From the NCBI GenBank assembly GCA_913051705.1, contig CAJXCW010000008.1:1-46172 (forward strand): a stretch of 46,172 nt of DNA, read 5' to 3'. Position numbers and translations under genes: made by a program. The notes beneath the pieces were generated by a model that saw nothing but the letters and a program-made list of their open reading frames with translations, ran no database searches and had not been told where the DNA came from. Positions 35,228-44,211 of the stretch are shown here, piece after piece. The stretch is from an uncultured bacterium. Its GTDB lineage: Bacteria > JAAXHH01. Each line of letters opens with the position of its first letter. The stretch's first letter is position 1.

Positions 35228-35325
35228 TACCAGGGTGTTTATAATCAACTATAAACCACCAGCTCCAGGCCACCTAAAACATACAATGATGTGTATCATC
35301 AGATACTGATTATATCGGAGGAGAC

Positions 35326-36192
35326 ATGACGACATCAGAGGAAACAAAAGCAATTGAGCTGGCAGACAGCACCTGGAGGGAAGAACCGATTCCCATGACG
35401 CAGGAGCAGAAGTTCTTTTTCGATCTCCGAGGGTGGATCTCATTGCCCGCTGTGCTGACGTCGGAGGAGATCGAGGAGATGAAGGTCGAGGTGTACGGCG
35501 GCGCCAAGCGGGGTTTTGATGGATCACTGCAAAAGCTGTTGGACCATCCGGCTATCGTGGGAATTCTCACCGAAATCCTGGCAGAATCCTCTTTTGTATC
35601 GGACGATGTCTACAGTTTCCGTTGTGAGAGTTCTTTCACGACTACCCGGCCGACTGGGTGGAGCAAGCCGGAAGGAAATGGCACCGGGATGCCTCACGTA
35701 GTGCGTCCGCCTCAGCAGGCCAACGCGATGCGATATCAGGTAGACGGTAATAAAATATACGCCGGACTGACCAGAGTGGTGTGGGAACTCGAAGAGGTGA
35801 AAGCCGGTCAGGGTGGCACGACTTTCCTCAGCGGGTCGCACAAGGCGCATTTCAACTACGGCGGACCGGACCCGTATAGACCGAACATCAGTGAGTCGCC
35901 CTGGGAACACAGTATGCGGGCGGCGATGGCGGAGTATAGTTGCCCTGCTGGATCGGTGGTCATCTTCACGGAAAGTCTCATCCATGCGGCCAACGACTGG
36001 ATCAATCCTGATAACGACCGGTGCGCGGTGTTCAACTGTTACAACTCGATCTGGGCACAATGGCACCGCCTGAATCTGGACCACGAGACGATCGAGGCCA
36101 TGCCATCGAAACGACAATCTCTTTTCAGAGGCACGTGGGCACTGGGCGCCGGCGGTAACCAGGCCTATTCAGAGGACAACCGTTGTCTTTAA
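35326..36192 (+). CDS. PhyH-like protein without a canonical HxD motif (PhyH 3)
   Basis: A 288-residue protein of the phytanoyl-CoA dioxygenase family by overall pattern: GTTFLSGSHKAHF in the middle and FTESLIHAANDW with the distal histidine H220. Where an HxD pair is expected, the sequence reads MPHVVRPPQQ (H124 without an Asp two residues later). Either another residue binds iron or the protein is not an ordinary 2-oxoglutarate oxygenase. GGAGG precedes the ATG. It lies between PhyH 2 and a hydroxyacid dehydrogenase. Confidence 0.85.
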   Translation: MTTSEETKAIELADSTWREEPIPMTQEQKFFFDLRGWISLPAVLTSEEIEEMKVEVYGGAKRGFDGSLQKLLDHPAIVGILTEILAESSFVSDDVYSFRCESSFTTTRPTGWSKPEGNGTGMPHVVRPPQQANAMRYQVDGNKIYAGLTRVVWELEEVKAGQGGTTFLSGSHKAHFNYGGPDPYRPNISESPWEHSMRAAMAEYSCPAGSVVIFTESLIHAANDWINPDNDRCAVFNCYNSIWAQWHRLNLDHETIEAMPSKRQSLFRGTWALGAGGNQAYSEDNRCL

Positions 36193-36220
36193 CCGTCGGA
36201 CCCTCCGTGGAGATCATTTT

Positions 36221-37273
36221 ATGACATCCCCCCTTCCATTCCGCATAGGACTCACAGATGATGGGGTCTATGATCGGGTCATGGCTGTCCCGTCGGCTCG
36301 AAAGGCGCTCGAGAATAAAGCCGGCATAGAAATCGCCCGATTCCCTGTTGATATAGATCCCATCCCGGCTGACGTCCTCAATCGTTTTGATGCCGTGCTG
36401 ACCGGAGGGGTTAACTTCACGCCTACCAGTACAGCGGGAGTAGACCGGTGTGCGTTGATCGTCCGATTCGGCGCCGGTTATGACCGGGTTGACCTGGCCG
36501 CCTGCACCGAATCCGGGATCATCGTGGCCACCACGCCTGCTGGGGTACGCCGACCCATGGCGACGGCCGCCCTCACGCATATCTTGGTACTGAGTACGCG
36601 ATTCGTTTTCAAGTCTGAATGTGGCAACAACGGGCGTTGGGATGAGGCTCAGTCGGCGCCTCAAGCAGGGCTCGGACTGACCGGTAGAACCATCGGTTTT
36701 CTGGGGTTCGGCAGTATTGGTAAAGATCTCTATAGTCTCATAAAGCCCTTTGATATGCGACACCTTGTCTTTGATCCATATTTAGATGAGGTGACAGGCC
36801 GCAGGTACGACATCGAACAAGTTGATCTGGATACCCTGTTGTCGGCATCAGACATCGTCGTCATCCTTTGTGCCCTCACCGAAGAGACGCATCATCTTAT
36901 CGGCGCCAGAGAACTCGAACAGATGAAACCATCGGCTTATCTGGTAAACGTGGCACGTGGTGCGATTATAGATCAGATAGCTTTAGCAGGAGCCCTGGCA
37001 GAAAAACAGATCCAGGGGGCGGGACTGGACGCACTCGATCCTGAACCGATTTCACCTGATGACCCTCTGCTCACCTTGAATAATGTACATCTGACCCCCC
37101 ATGCCCTGGGCATCACAGATGAGTTGGTCCGGGGATGCAGCGAATTGTGTGTGCAAGCCGCCCTCGATGTGATGCAGGGAAACTGCCCTGAGTCGGTTAT
37201 CAACCGCGATGTACTGGATCATCTCGGGCTGAGGGAAAAACTCGAAAGGTATCGAAATCGGTATGGAGGTTAA
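36221..37273 (+). CDS. D-isomer-specific 2-hydroxyacid dehydrogenase
   Basis: A 350-residue NAD-dependent dehydrogenase. The nucleotide-binding motif is GFLGFGSIGKDL. The catalytic trio of the family is visible: Arg in NVARGAIID, Glu in LDPEP, and His in LTPHALGITDE. An additional 20 residues at the N-terminus (PFRIGLTDDGVYDR) are unremarkable. GGAG lies upstream. Its stop overlaps the stop region of the convergent acyl-CoA dehydrogenase by four bases. It could oxidise or reduce a 2-hydroxy acid released by the sugar cluster. Confidence 0.92.
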   Translation: MTSPLPFRIGLTDDGVYDRVMAVPSARKALENKAGIEIARFPVDIDPIPADVLNRFDAVLTGGVNFTPTSTAGVDRCALIVRFGAGYDRVDLAACTESGIIVATTPAGVRRPMATAALTHILVLSTRFVFKSECGNNGRWDEAQSAPQAGLGLTGRTIGFLGFGSIGKDLYSLIKPFDMRHLVFDPYLDEVTGRRYDIEQVDLDTLLSASDIVVILCALTEETHHLIGARELEQMKPSAYLVNVARGAIIDQIALAGALAEKQIQGAGLDALDPEPISPDDPLLTLNNVHLTPHALGITDELVRGCSELCVQAALDVMQGNCPESVINRDVLDHLGLREKLERYRNRYGG

Positions 37274-38430
37274 AACGATCGGGGCAGGCCTAAAATATGT
37301 TGGGCAATATAGGACAACACCATGTTAGTAGAAACCGGCGCGACCTGATATAGGCGGGTTTCCCTGAACTTCCGTTCTACATCATATTCCCGGGCGAAAC
37401 CGAATCCGCCATAGGTCTGTATCGTGGTGTTGGCCGCTTCCCATGAGGCGTCGGCTGCAAGCAGCTTTGCCATGTTGGCTTCCGCTCCGCAATCCTCGCC
37501 TGCGTCAAACAGTCTGGCCGCTTCATTTCGCATCAGATCTGCAGCCCGGATATGAATATAGGCCTGAGCAATGGGAAATTGAATCCCCTGGTTTTGACCG
37601 ATGGGCCTACCGAATACCTCCCGTTCATTTGCATAGTTCGTAGCCCGTTCCGTGAACCAGTACCCATCTCCGATACATTCGGCTGCCATCAGAATGCGCT
37701 CCGCATTCATCCCATCCAGAATATAGCGAAATCCGTTGCCTTCTTCACCAATCAGACTGTCGACCGGAATACGCAGATCATCGAAAAAAACCTGGGTTGT
37801 CTGATGGTTCAACATGGTTTCTATCGGTTCAATGGTCACTCCTTTGCCCACAGCGCTTTTGAGATCTATCAGAAAGACAGACAGTCCCTCCGTCTTTTTT
37901 TTAACCTGATCCTTTGGGGTCGTACGCGCAAGAAGTAACATCAGATCCGAATACAAGGCGCGGGAGGTCCATATTTTCTGACCACGAACGACATACGTAT
38001 CGCCCTCCCGCGTCGCCGTGGTACGAATACTGGTCGTGTCTGTACCTGCGTCCGGTTCGGTAACGCCGAAGGCCTGCAAGCGAAGTTCACCGGATGCGAT
38101 GCGGGGTAGATAAAATGCTTTTTGCTCTGGTGATCCATGCCGGAGAAGGGTACCCATGATGTACATCTGGGCATGGCAGGCCGCCGCATTGCCGCCGGAA
38201 CGGTGAACTTCCTCCAGGATAATGGAGGCTTCCGTGACACCGGTCCCAACGCCGCCGTATTCTTCCGGAATCAAGGCCGCCAGATAGCCCGCCTGCGTCA
38301 TGGCCGTCACGAATTTCGTTGGATAGGCCTCCTCCTTGTCCATACGCCGCCAGTATTCATCCGGGAAATCAGTGCACAGTTGTCGGACACCCCGGCGCAG
38401 GTCACCATGGAGATAAGCTAAGTCAGACAT
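37270..38430 (-). CDS. acyl-CoA dehydrogenase
   Basis: A 386-residue flavoprotein of the acyl-CoA dehydrogenase family. FAD and substrate patterns are FGVTEPDAGTDTTSI and GQKIWTSRA; the C-terminal TYGGFGFAREYDVERKFRE is the usual signature. The catalytic Glu of medium-chain enzymes, in the YEGT position, is absent here (YQVAPVST). A glutamate in MNAERILMA, at about residue 240, is where isovaleryl-CoA dehydrogenase has its base, so that arrangement is likely. AAAGGAA precedes the ATG. It is convergent with the hydroxyacid dehydrogenase. Confidence 0.92.
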   Translation of the reverse strand: MSDLAYLHGDLRRGVRQLCTDFPDEYWRRMDKEEAYPTKFVTAMTQAGYLAALIPEEYGGVGTGVTEASIILEEVHRSGGNAAACHAQMYIMGTLLRHGSPEQKAFYLPRIASGELRLQAFGVTEPDAGTDTTSIRTTATREGDTYVVRGQKIWTSRALYSDLMLLLARTTPKDQVKKKTEGLSVFLIDLKSAVGKGVTIEPIETMLNHQTTQVFFDDLRIPVDSLIGEEGNGFRYILDGMNAERILMAAECIGDGYWFTERATNYANEREVFGRPIGQNQGIQFPIAQAYIHIRAADLMRNEAARLFDAGEDCGAEANMAKLLAADASWEAANTTIQTYGGFGFAREYDVERKFRETRLYQVAPVSTNMVLSYIAQHILGLPRSF

Positions 38431-38621
38431 GGATGTTCCTTTTTCTGGTTTCTTGTCATGGGAAAATCCGCTTGCATATTCTATACATCATAACCAAATT
38501 GCAAGGGGATTTCAAGATTATTTGAAGTCCCCAGGCGAAATGTTGGCTGGTCAGGCATTGCGCCACTTTCTCTTTTTCAAATTATTTACAGCAGGTAAAT
38601 AAGAGGGTTGTCTTATATATT

Positions 38622-38807
38622 ATGGATGAATTATTCAGGAAATTGGACGATGCCGTAACGGAATACAGACAGCTGGCCCGTTTGCGCACCCGGGGAGAAA
38701 CAGATAAAAAGATATTAGATATTTGTGTCTCTCAATTGCATACCCTTATCGACGATATTAACTACAGCACTAATGAGGCTTATTTGGATAGTATAACTAC
38801 GGAATAG
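38622..38807 (+). CDS. small hypothetical protein, 61 residues
   Basis: A 61-residue hydrophilic, probably helical protein (MDELFRKLDDAVTEYRQLAR at the start, with a second helix around ILDICVSQLHTLIDD). AAGAGGG lies about 14 bases before the ATG, rather far for a ribosome binding site. No family is recognised. The spacing and charge pattern look like a real small protein, but this is not certain. Confidence 0.45.
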   Translation: MDELFRKLDDAVTEYRQLARLRTRGETDKKILDICVSQLHTLIDDINYSTNEAYLDSITTE

Positions 38808-38830
38808 GAATTTTCGGGGCTAAGGAACTA

Positions 38831-38926
38831 TTATTTGACTGCATCGGCAAAGGGCATGATGGTCTCCAAAATGTTATCTTTTCCCAGTTGCGCATAATAC
38901 AGATCCCAGCGAAGTTGCAGGTTCAT
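38831..38926 (-). CDS. very short ORF, 31 residues, ATGA-coupled
   Basis: ATG at 38926 overlaps the TGA of the upstream minus-strand ORF (38923-39060) in an ATGA arrangement, with AAAGG in front. The product, starting MNLQLRWDLYYAQLGKDN, ends after 31 residues. It may be a mini-protein or the tail of a broken gene. No family is recognised. Confidence 0.3.
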   Translation of the reverse strand: MNLQLRWDLYYAQLGKDNILETIMPFADAVK

Positions 38927-39060
38927 CCTTTCAGACAATACTCCCGTTCCAGGAATTGACGGACACGATCGAATTCGATTTCCAGTTCTGATAACATCAT
39001 GACTGCATCGTCCGACAGCGTCCCGGTCCGGGCTTCCTCAACGAGTTTTGTACAAATCAT
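38923..39060 (-). CDS. short ORF, 45 residues, or gene fragment
   Basis: A minus-strand frame of 45 residues, acidic and helical (LSDDAVMMLSELEIEFDRVR). It begins inside the last codons of the truncated outer-membrane protein gene and ends in an ATGA overlap with the next short ORF. The beginning coincides with the point where the outer-membrane protein loses similarity to its family, so this may be foreign DNA joined at about 39060. Function unknown. Confidence 0.35.
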   Translation of the reverse strand: MICTKLVEEARTGTLSDDAVMMLSELEIEFDRVRQFLEREYCLKG

Positions 39061-39589
39061 CTTTTCTGTTAATAAATCCGGTCGGAATGCTCAATCCGAA
39101 TGTAAGAATCGTCTGCTGGGTATCATTCTTTTGAACGGCATACAAACCGGATATATTCAGATCTCCAATGCCCTTCGCTTCAGCGGTAAAAGACGCACCT
39201 AATCTGGTGAGATGGTCCATGGAAAGGTCTCTATAGGATACCATGCCCATCAAAGTCAACCTGTCCGTCGTGCCAAACATTATCCCAAACATGTGCATGC
39301 CCATGGTCATTTCCGTCGGCGTAACCATAAAAGATCGTAGAACCTCTCCATTGCTTTGCCGACTGGCCCTGTCTCGATTGCCCCGCATCAGCACCTGCCC
39401 GTATTTGTAGGATATCATCCATTCCCCTTTTGGATGGACATGATGAATATCCATAAACCCTGATTCTGTGAATCGGATACTCATAAGTGCCTCAAGAGAC
39501 AGGTCTGTCAGATCTTGAGTATCTTGCGCATATCCATGCGTGGAGAAACTCAATAAAAAAAGAAATGAAAAAAGATAAACTTTTCTCAT
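39038..39589 (-). CDS. truncated outer-membrane transporter-like protein
   Basis: The first 180 or so residues of a protein family found as 'transporter' or MetA-pathway-like outer-membrane proteins, often near metal-resistance genes. A signal peptide (residues 1-22, ending GYAQ) leads to a Met/His-rich segment (DIHHVHPKGEWMISYKYG, then MTMGMHMFGIMFGTTDRL) and GLSIPTGFINRKDD. Family members continue for another 120 or more residues; here a stop follows five residues after RKDD. The ATG at 39589 is chosen because the signal peptide begins there. Probably non-functional. Confidence 0.7.
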   Translation of the reverse strand: MRKVYLFSFLFLLSFSTHGYAQDTQDLTDLSLEALMSIRFTESGFMDIHHVHPKGEWMISYKYGQVLMRGNRDRASRQSNGEVLRSFMVTPTEMTMGMHMFGIMFGTTDRLTLMGMVSYRDLSMDHLTRLGASFTAEAKGIGDLNISGLYAVQKNDTQQTILTFGLSIPTGFINRKDDLYKTR

Positions 39590-39755
39590 AATATTCTCAC
39601 TGGTGTCGATTGATTCCAATCAGAACTATTTTAATTCGGATATATCTATACACTGATATATCGGCTAAGCCCAGGGCACACTTGAGGGATTTTACCTCTG
39701 CGCTGTGGTCGTACGGAGCAAACAATCGAGGGGTGGAGCATTACCAGGTGCAGTT

Positions 39756-39778
39756 CCAACTCACCAACTCACCAACTT
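39756..39778. repeat. tandem 8-base CCAACTCA repeat
   Basis: Two exact copies and one partial copy of CCAACTCA lie immediately downstream of the minus-strand transporter stop codon. The position at a gene end matches the other short tandem arrays of the window. Confidence 0.75.
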
Positions 39779-39782
39779 CCGC

Positions 39783-41768
39783 CTACCAATCATCCACCAG
39801 ATGCCCCTGGCCGGGAAACCAGATTACATCCACAATGAACGACAGAAATACACCTATGGCATAGGCACAAAGCATACCGATGAAGAAGGGTTGGGCTTTC
39901 TTATACAGTTGCACCCCGCCGAATCGGACCAGCAAGGCTTTGAACAGCCAGACGAGAAAGATGGAGAAGATCCCCATATTAGCGCTGTGGGTAATCACCA
40001 CGCCGAACCCGACGGGGTGCAATGGCCACCACGGAAAGCGATGATGCCCGAATACCAGGATCCCGCCGATTGCGGCACCAAGCGCCATGAACAGATACTC
40101 GGAGGCCGTCATGGCCAGTGGCGAGGCCATGGTGGTGGCGAGGCCGTCCCAATTCCCCCGCGCCCCCGCCATAAACGCCGGACCTGCGAATTGTGAAGCG
40201 CCCACCTCGTACCCGAGATATAACGTGTAAACCACAGAGGCGATAAAACTAACCACCAACGACGCGGTAATTACACTGAATACCCCTTTCCCAACCCCAC
40301 CTAATTGATCGCCGACTTTGGCGCAATGAGCCATGGAAGCCATGCCCAGCGTGCGCCAGTTCCTTGAATACGTTTGATTCAGCCACATCGTCGTCAACGT
40401 TCCGGGCGGGATGTTCGCGGAGCCTAAGAAATTGACGGTCACATCCTTGGCGCTTCCGGTGGGAAGATCAATAGAGACCAGTCCTGTCTCAGCCACCACT
40501 CGGGTGATGCCTACCCAAAGGATCAACATGACACAGAGCATAATCAGAATATATGGTAAGGTCATACCGGCCTTAACCAGCCAACAAATAACATATACCG
40601 TACCAATCACTGTACCAAGCACCGCCGTCCGATAAGAAAAAAATTCTTTTGAATCATCCAACGCCTGTGATCTTCCAATAGCTTTTAACCAGACCAGACG
40701 CAGGTGATCTCGTGCGAGCCACAGTCCGAATACGATGTACACCACAAAACCGGCAAAATGTTGCCCGCTGATGGTCGGACCCAGTTTAGGCAATCCCATC
40801 CTGGCGAGGGCGCCCTGCTCAATCACACTCACGAGATAAAAAAGCCACACACTGAACAGGACTTCAATGCGTGTGAAATACGCCACCCCCACCAGTAGAA
40901 AATTGAACTTGAGATTGATCACAGGGAAACTGCGGGCTATAGTGAAGGGGGTATTATAACTCGGTCCGAATGGAATCGGCGGGATGCCATCAAAAAAACT
41001 GACGATATTCCAACCCAGGATAAATCCGGTAATACTAAATCCCACCCAGAACAGTCTGTTGCGTGCGACTTTCGGTAACCAGTGGTCTTCATTTGTGCCC
41101 TCTACAAGCATGAGAGGCACTTGCGCCAGAGGAAAGGTGAGCCGTTCATGATCCACCCACTGTTTGCGTAAAATGACCATCAGGCATGCGCCAACGATGA
41201 AAATGGCCAGGTAAAAAGAGCCCCACCAGAAGAGCGGCCAGAACCAGACTTGCCACGGGATGGCCCTGTGCGACGGCGCCCCTTCGAAAAACCAGGTAAC
41301 CGCATCTTGATCGTTCTGGACGATCAGCCATTCGGGCAGATATTCAATGAATAATTCCGCCCATCTGTTTTCCGGAGAGGCGTAATAATGAGGTCCGCTG
41401 ATAAAAGAGATCGCATAACTGCTGAACGCCCATCCGGGAATCGCAGACGCCGTAAAGATCATGAAAAAAATAACAATCAATTCATTCGTAGTGAACCGGC
41501 TTTTCGGATGGAATCGTATCAGGAGAGGATTTACAATCAGTAAAAGACAAACAAATGGGAACAGGGCCGCCACCGGTAAATGAGTGACGGTAATGTTTGA
41601 GGCTTGAAGAATATATCCCGAATGGATCGCCCATACAGCCAACGCCGCAGATAGAATCAACCCGATGATTATAGCACGCAGCGTAAGCCCGGATGATATG
41701 GGAAGGACCGGCTGACTTGCTGACTGGTGGCTGATATCTGCTTTGGAACCGGTTGTGCGGATGGACAT
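39783..41768 (-). CDS. large polytopic membrane protein, DUF6785/DUF6784 type
   Basis: A 661-residue integral membrane protein with some fourteen hydrophobic segments. The order of motifs (LTLRAIIIGLILSAAL at the first helix, NPLLIRFHPKSRFTTNEL, RKQWVDHERLTFPLAQVPL, then TRVVAETGLVSIDLPTGSAK) matches a family of oligopeptide-transporter-like proteins found in Planctomycetes and related lineages. Substrate unknown; peptides or metal chelates are plausible by analogy. The ribosome binding site before the ATG is weak, so the start may be elsewhere. The C-terminus ends against a short tandem repeat. Confidence 0.82.
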   Translation of the reverse strand: MSIRTTGSKADISHQSASQPVLPISSGLTLRAIIIGLILSAALAVWAIHSGYILQASNITVTHLPVAALFPFVCLLLIVNPLLIRFHPKSRFTTNELIVIFFMIFTASAIPGWAFSSYAISFISGPHYYASPENRWAELFIEYLPEWLIVQNDQDAVTWFFEGAPSHRAIPWQVWFWPLFWWGSFYLAIFIVGACLMVILRKQWVDHERLTFPLAQVPLMLVEGTNEDHWLPKVARNRLFWVGFSITGFILGWNIVSFFDGIPPIPFGPSYNTPFTIARSFPVINLKFNFLLVGVAYFTRIEVLFSVWLFYLVSVIEQGALARMGLPKLGPTISGQHFAGFVVYIVFGLWLARDHLRLVWLKAIGRSQALDDSKEFFSYRTAVLGTVIGTVYVICWLVKAGMTLPYILIMLCVMLILWVGITRVVAETGLVSIDLPTGSAKDVTVNFLGSANIPPGTLTTMWLNQTYSRNWRTLGMASMAHCAKVGDQLGGVGKGVFSVITASLVVSFIASVVYTLYLGYEVGASQFAGPAFMAGARGNWDGLATTMASPLAMTASEYLFMALGAAIGGILVFGHHRFPWWPLHPVGFGVVITHSANMGIFSIFLVWLFKALLVRFGGVQLYKKAQPFFIGMLCAYAIGVFLSFIVDVIWFPGQGHLVDDW

Positions 41769-41835
41769 TGGATGGAATAAAATGGGGGGGTTGTCGAGAT
41801 GGGAATTTGGCTTTTTACTATGTACTACTTACTAA

Positions 41836-41948
41836 CTCATGTTACGCGGACTCGGCGTATTTATGGCTTATATCGCTTACAGGAGCGAGCTCCTACCAGG
41901 ATAATCTGTTCTACTGACGGGTAGGAGCCCGTTCCTACGGGCGATATA
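41836..41948. repeat. dispersed palindromic repeat, family B copy 2
   Basis: This begins CTCATGTTACG like the copy at 20475. Its arms, TATATCGCTTACAGGAGCG and its imperfect complement near 41930-41948, form a long inverted repeat of about 29 bases around a central AT-rich loop. The GTAGGAGC core is shared with copy 1. Confidence 0.8.
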
Positions 41949-42036
41949 GGAGGTCACTGCGTACCATCAGTTACTAAGTACTTCGTATCGCAAATATAAC
42001 GTCATATCTTAGCACATTACAAAAGTTGAAAAGATT

Positions 42037-42113
42037 GTCATTCCCGCAGGCTTTAACATGTAATCTATGATTTTCAGATACGTGGTCTCCGTTCAAAGCC
42101 CGCAGAAATGACA
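42037..42113. repeat. dispersed palindromic repeat, family A copy 4 (diverged)
   Basis: The arms GTCATTCCCGCAGGCTTT and an imperfect inverse (GTTCAAAGCCCGCAGAAATGAC) are 35 bases apart. The left arm is identical to that of the copy at 21352, while the middle has diverged. It lies just after the stop of the CocE-type gene. Confidence 0.7.
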
Positions 42114-42124
42114 AAACGAATGGA

Positions 42125-44038
42125 TTACGATCCGAGTTTGGGGCCACGTTCGATAATCGGTAACTTGATCTGCGATGGGTGGTCGGCCGAGTGGTGAATC
42201 GTGTTGCGTGCCGGGATGCCTTCCGTCTCATCGTAGTTGTTGCCACCCGTGTTCAGGTTTCGTGTAAACCTCGGGAAATTGCTGCTCGATACTTCAATCC
42301 GGATGCGGTGGCCCTCCGCAAAGTAGTTACTGGTAGACATAGGACTTACAGAGATCTCATAAACTTCTCCTTCTTCCATGAATACCTCTTTATCATAGCC
42401 CTCGCGGTACCGCGCGCGTTGGATGGTTTCATCGAGATTGTAGGCCTTGCCGTCCGGATATACGTCGAGTATTTTCACGGTGAAATCCGTGTCTTTCACA
42501 TCGGATGCGACATAGAGCTTGATCTCAATGGTTCCACTGACTTCAACGCCTGTTTCGAGCGGCTCCGTTGTGTAGACGAGGATATCGTTCCGGGTTTCCA
42601 TCTGGCGCTGATCGAAAGACCCACCCTGGATGGCATTGCCGGTGCAGCAGACGTTTCCACCATGGGAAGGCACGGGATAGGCCGGATCGTAGACAAAGGT
42701 ATCGGGATGGTCGTCTGATCCTGGTGCATCGGTCGAAAGAACGCCATCGCCCATCACACTGTTAGCCCTTCCACCGCTTCCCAGATAATAGGTGACTATT
42801 TCAGCCTCTTCCGGCGGCCAGGTGTCTGATGACTGCCATTCATTGGAGCCCATCGTATAGTATTGCACCCTGGGTGTCTCTTTTAGGATACCGTTGTCTT
42901 CCCCCTTCAGCCAGTGGTCGAACCAGCCATATATCAGGGCATCGTAATCAAGCCGGGCATCGCCCACATTACGTTCTCCTACGATGGTCTCCTCGGTCGC
43001 CCTTCTGTATCCACAATGGAGCGTCGGTGCGATAACGAGGTATTGATTATTCGCCACCTCCGGGTCGGTAGCATTTTCGCGGACGTGGTTGAACAGCGCA
43101 ATATTCGGTCCTGTTGATACATCATACCAGGACACAAACCACATACTCGGTGCGCCGAAGGGCATGTCGTCGTGATACAGACCGCCCTCGTACCAGGCCG
43201 GATCGTTCGGCTTCCGGCGGATCATCTTATCGAAGACGCCCTTCGGTCCATCGACATTTTTTATCAGGTCCATTACGGGCAGGTGGTATAATTTTTCCGA
43301 CCAGTCTACCTTGGGACGTTCAGGCGCCAGGTCAAATGAGCGAGAGATGCGAATGAGGTCTTCCTGAGTCAGATCCTTGCCGAACGTGGGCCGGGCGACG
43401 TCATTCTGAACACCGTACAGCCATGAAATGAAGAGCATCTGCACGGCGCCGCCGCGGTACCAGTTGCCCTGCTCGTGCCAATCTCCGATACGCCCGACGC
43501 CGGCGCCGAACCCCATCGGTACAACGGCTTTAAGGGCGGGGTGATCAGATGCGGCCACGGCCATCTGCCATTCGGCAGTGGATGAGCATCCCAGTAAACC
43601 GACCTTGCCGTTAGACCATGGTTGCTCGGCCATCCAGGTCAGGGCATCGTCGCCGTCGGTGAGCGGCGTACCGAGGATGTCCCATTCCCCTTCTGAAAAA
43701 TATCGGCCCCGCTCATTTTGAACGACGTAGGCGTAACCAAGCTTTACGGCTTTTAATGCAGATTCGTAGGTGCGCGTTCTGAGTTCGCCATCCCGCCAGG
43801 CGTTGAAGTTATATGGCGTCCTCGAAAAGATGATGGGCACACGACCCTCCGCCTTAGGACGATAGACATCGGTCGCGAGCCGCACCCCATCGCGCATGGG
43901 CACCAAGATTTTCTGGTCGATCACGGCGATCTCTTTTAGCTCCTCAAGTACGTCCTCATCCTGCGCAAGGGCTGGAGAGGTGAGGACACAGGCCATGAGA
44001 CCGACAGCCAAGAACAAAACACTATACATGGACTTCAT
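42125..44038 (-). CDS. CocE/NonD family hydrolase, exported
   Basis: A 637-residue alpha/beta hydrolase of the X-Pro dipeptidyl-peptidase (S15)/cocaine esterase group, with a signal peptide ending near LAQ. The nucleophile elbow is [11 protein letters not shown], and a conserved [16 protein letters not shown] segment begins the family domain. The acid and base segments are in the [14 protein letters not shown] and LHCGYRRA region. The C-terminal jelly-roll domain is present ([20 protein letters not shown]). A CAAAGGAGG site precedes the ATG. It probably cleaves ester or amide bonds in the periplasm; the substrate is unknown. Confidence 0.9.
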   Translation of the reverse strand: MKSMYSVLFLAVGLMACVLTSPALAQDEDVLEELKEIAVIDQKILVPMRDGVRLATDVYRPKAEGRVPIIFSRTPYNFNAWRDGELRTRTYESALKAVKLGYAYVVQNERGRYFSEGEWDILGTPLTDGDDALTWMAEQPWSNGKVGLLGCSSTAEWQMAVAASDHPALKAVVPMGFGAGVGRIGDWHEQGNWYRGGAVQMLFISWLYGVQNDVARPTFGKDLTQEDLIRISRSFDLAPERPKVDWSEKLYHLPVMDLIKNVDGPKGVFDKMIRRKPNDPAWYEGGLYHDDMPFGAPSMWFVSWYDVSTGPNIALFNHVRENATDPEVANNQYLVIAPTLHCGYRRATEETIVGERNVGDARLDYDALIYGWFDHWLKGEDNGILKETPRVQYYTMGSNEWQSSDTWPPEEAEIVTYYLGSGGRANSVMGDGVLSTDAPGSDDHPDTFVYDPAYPVPSHGGNVCCTGNAIQGGSFDQRQMETRNDILVYTTEPLETGVEVSGTIEIKLYVASDVKDTDFTVKILDVYPDGKAYNLDETIQRARYREGYDKEVFMEEGEVYEISVSPMSTSNYFAEGHRIRIEVSSSNFPRFTRNLNTGGNNYDETEGIPARNTIHHSADHPSQIKLPIIERGPKLGS

Positions 44039-44211
44039 ATCTTCCTCCTTTGAGTTGATTGTGGGTAGGATCTGTATATAATAGACGTTCCGATTTAAAA
44101 GGCAAGATAATCCCCCTTTTTTCCATAGGGGATCAGACGGTCTTCGACTTTCAATATTTGTTTACCAGGACCATATCTAATTCCAGGCGTTCATCCCGTT
44201 ATCTGCCCAAA

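Larger units (their letters stand above)
41769..42124. other. gene-free stretch with two palindromic repeats
   Basis: A 356-base gap between two minus-strand genes. It holds a TACTATG/TACTACT/TACTAAC run (41816-41836), a family B repeat (41836-41948) and an inverted family A-like repeat (42037-42113). No promoter elements or genes are seen. The repeats alternate with AT-rich DNA. Confidence 0.7.
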
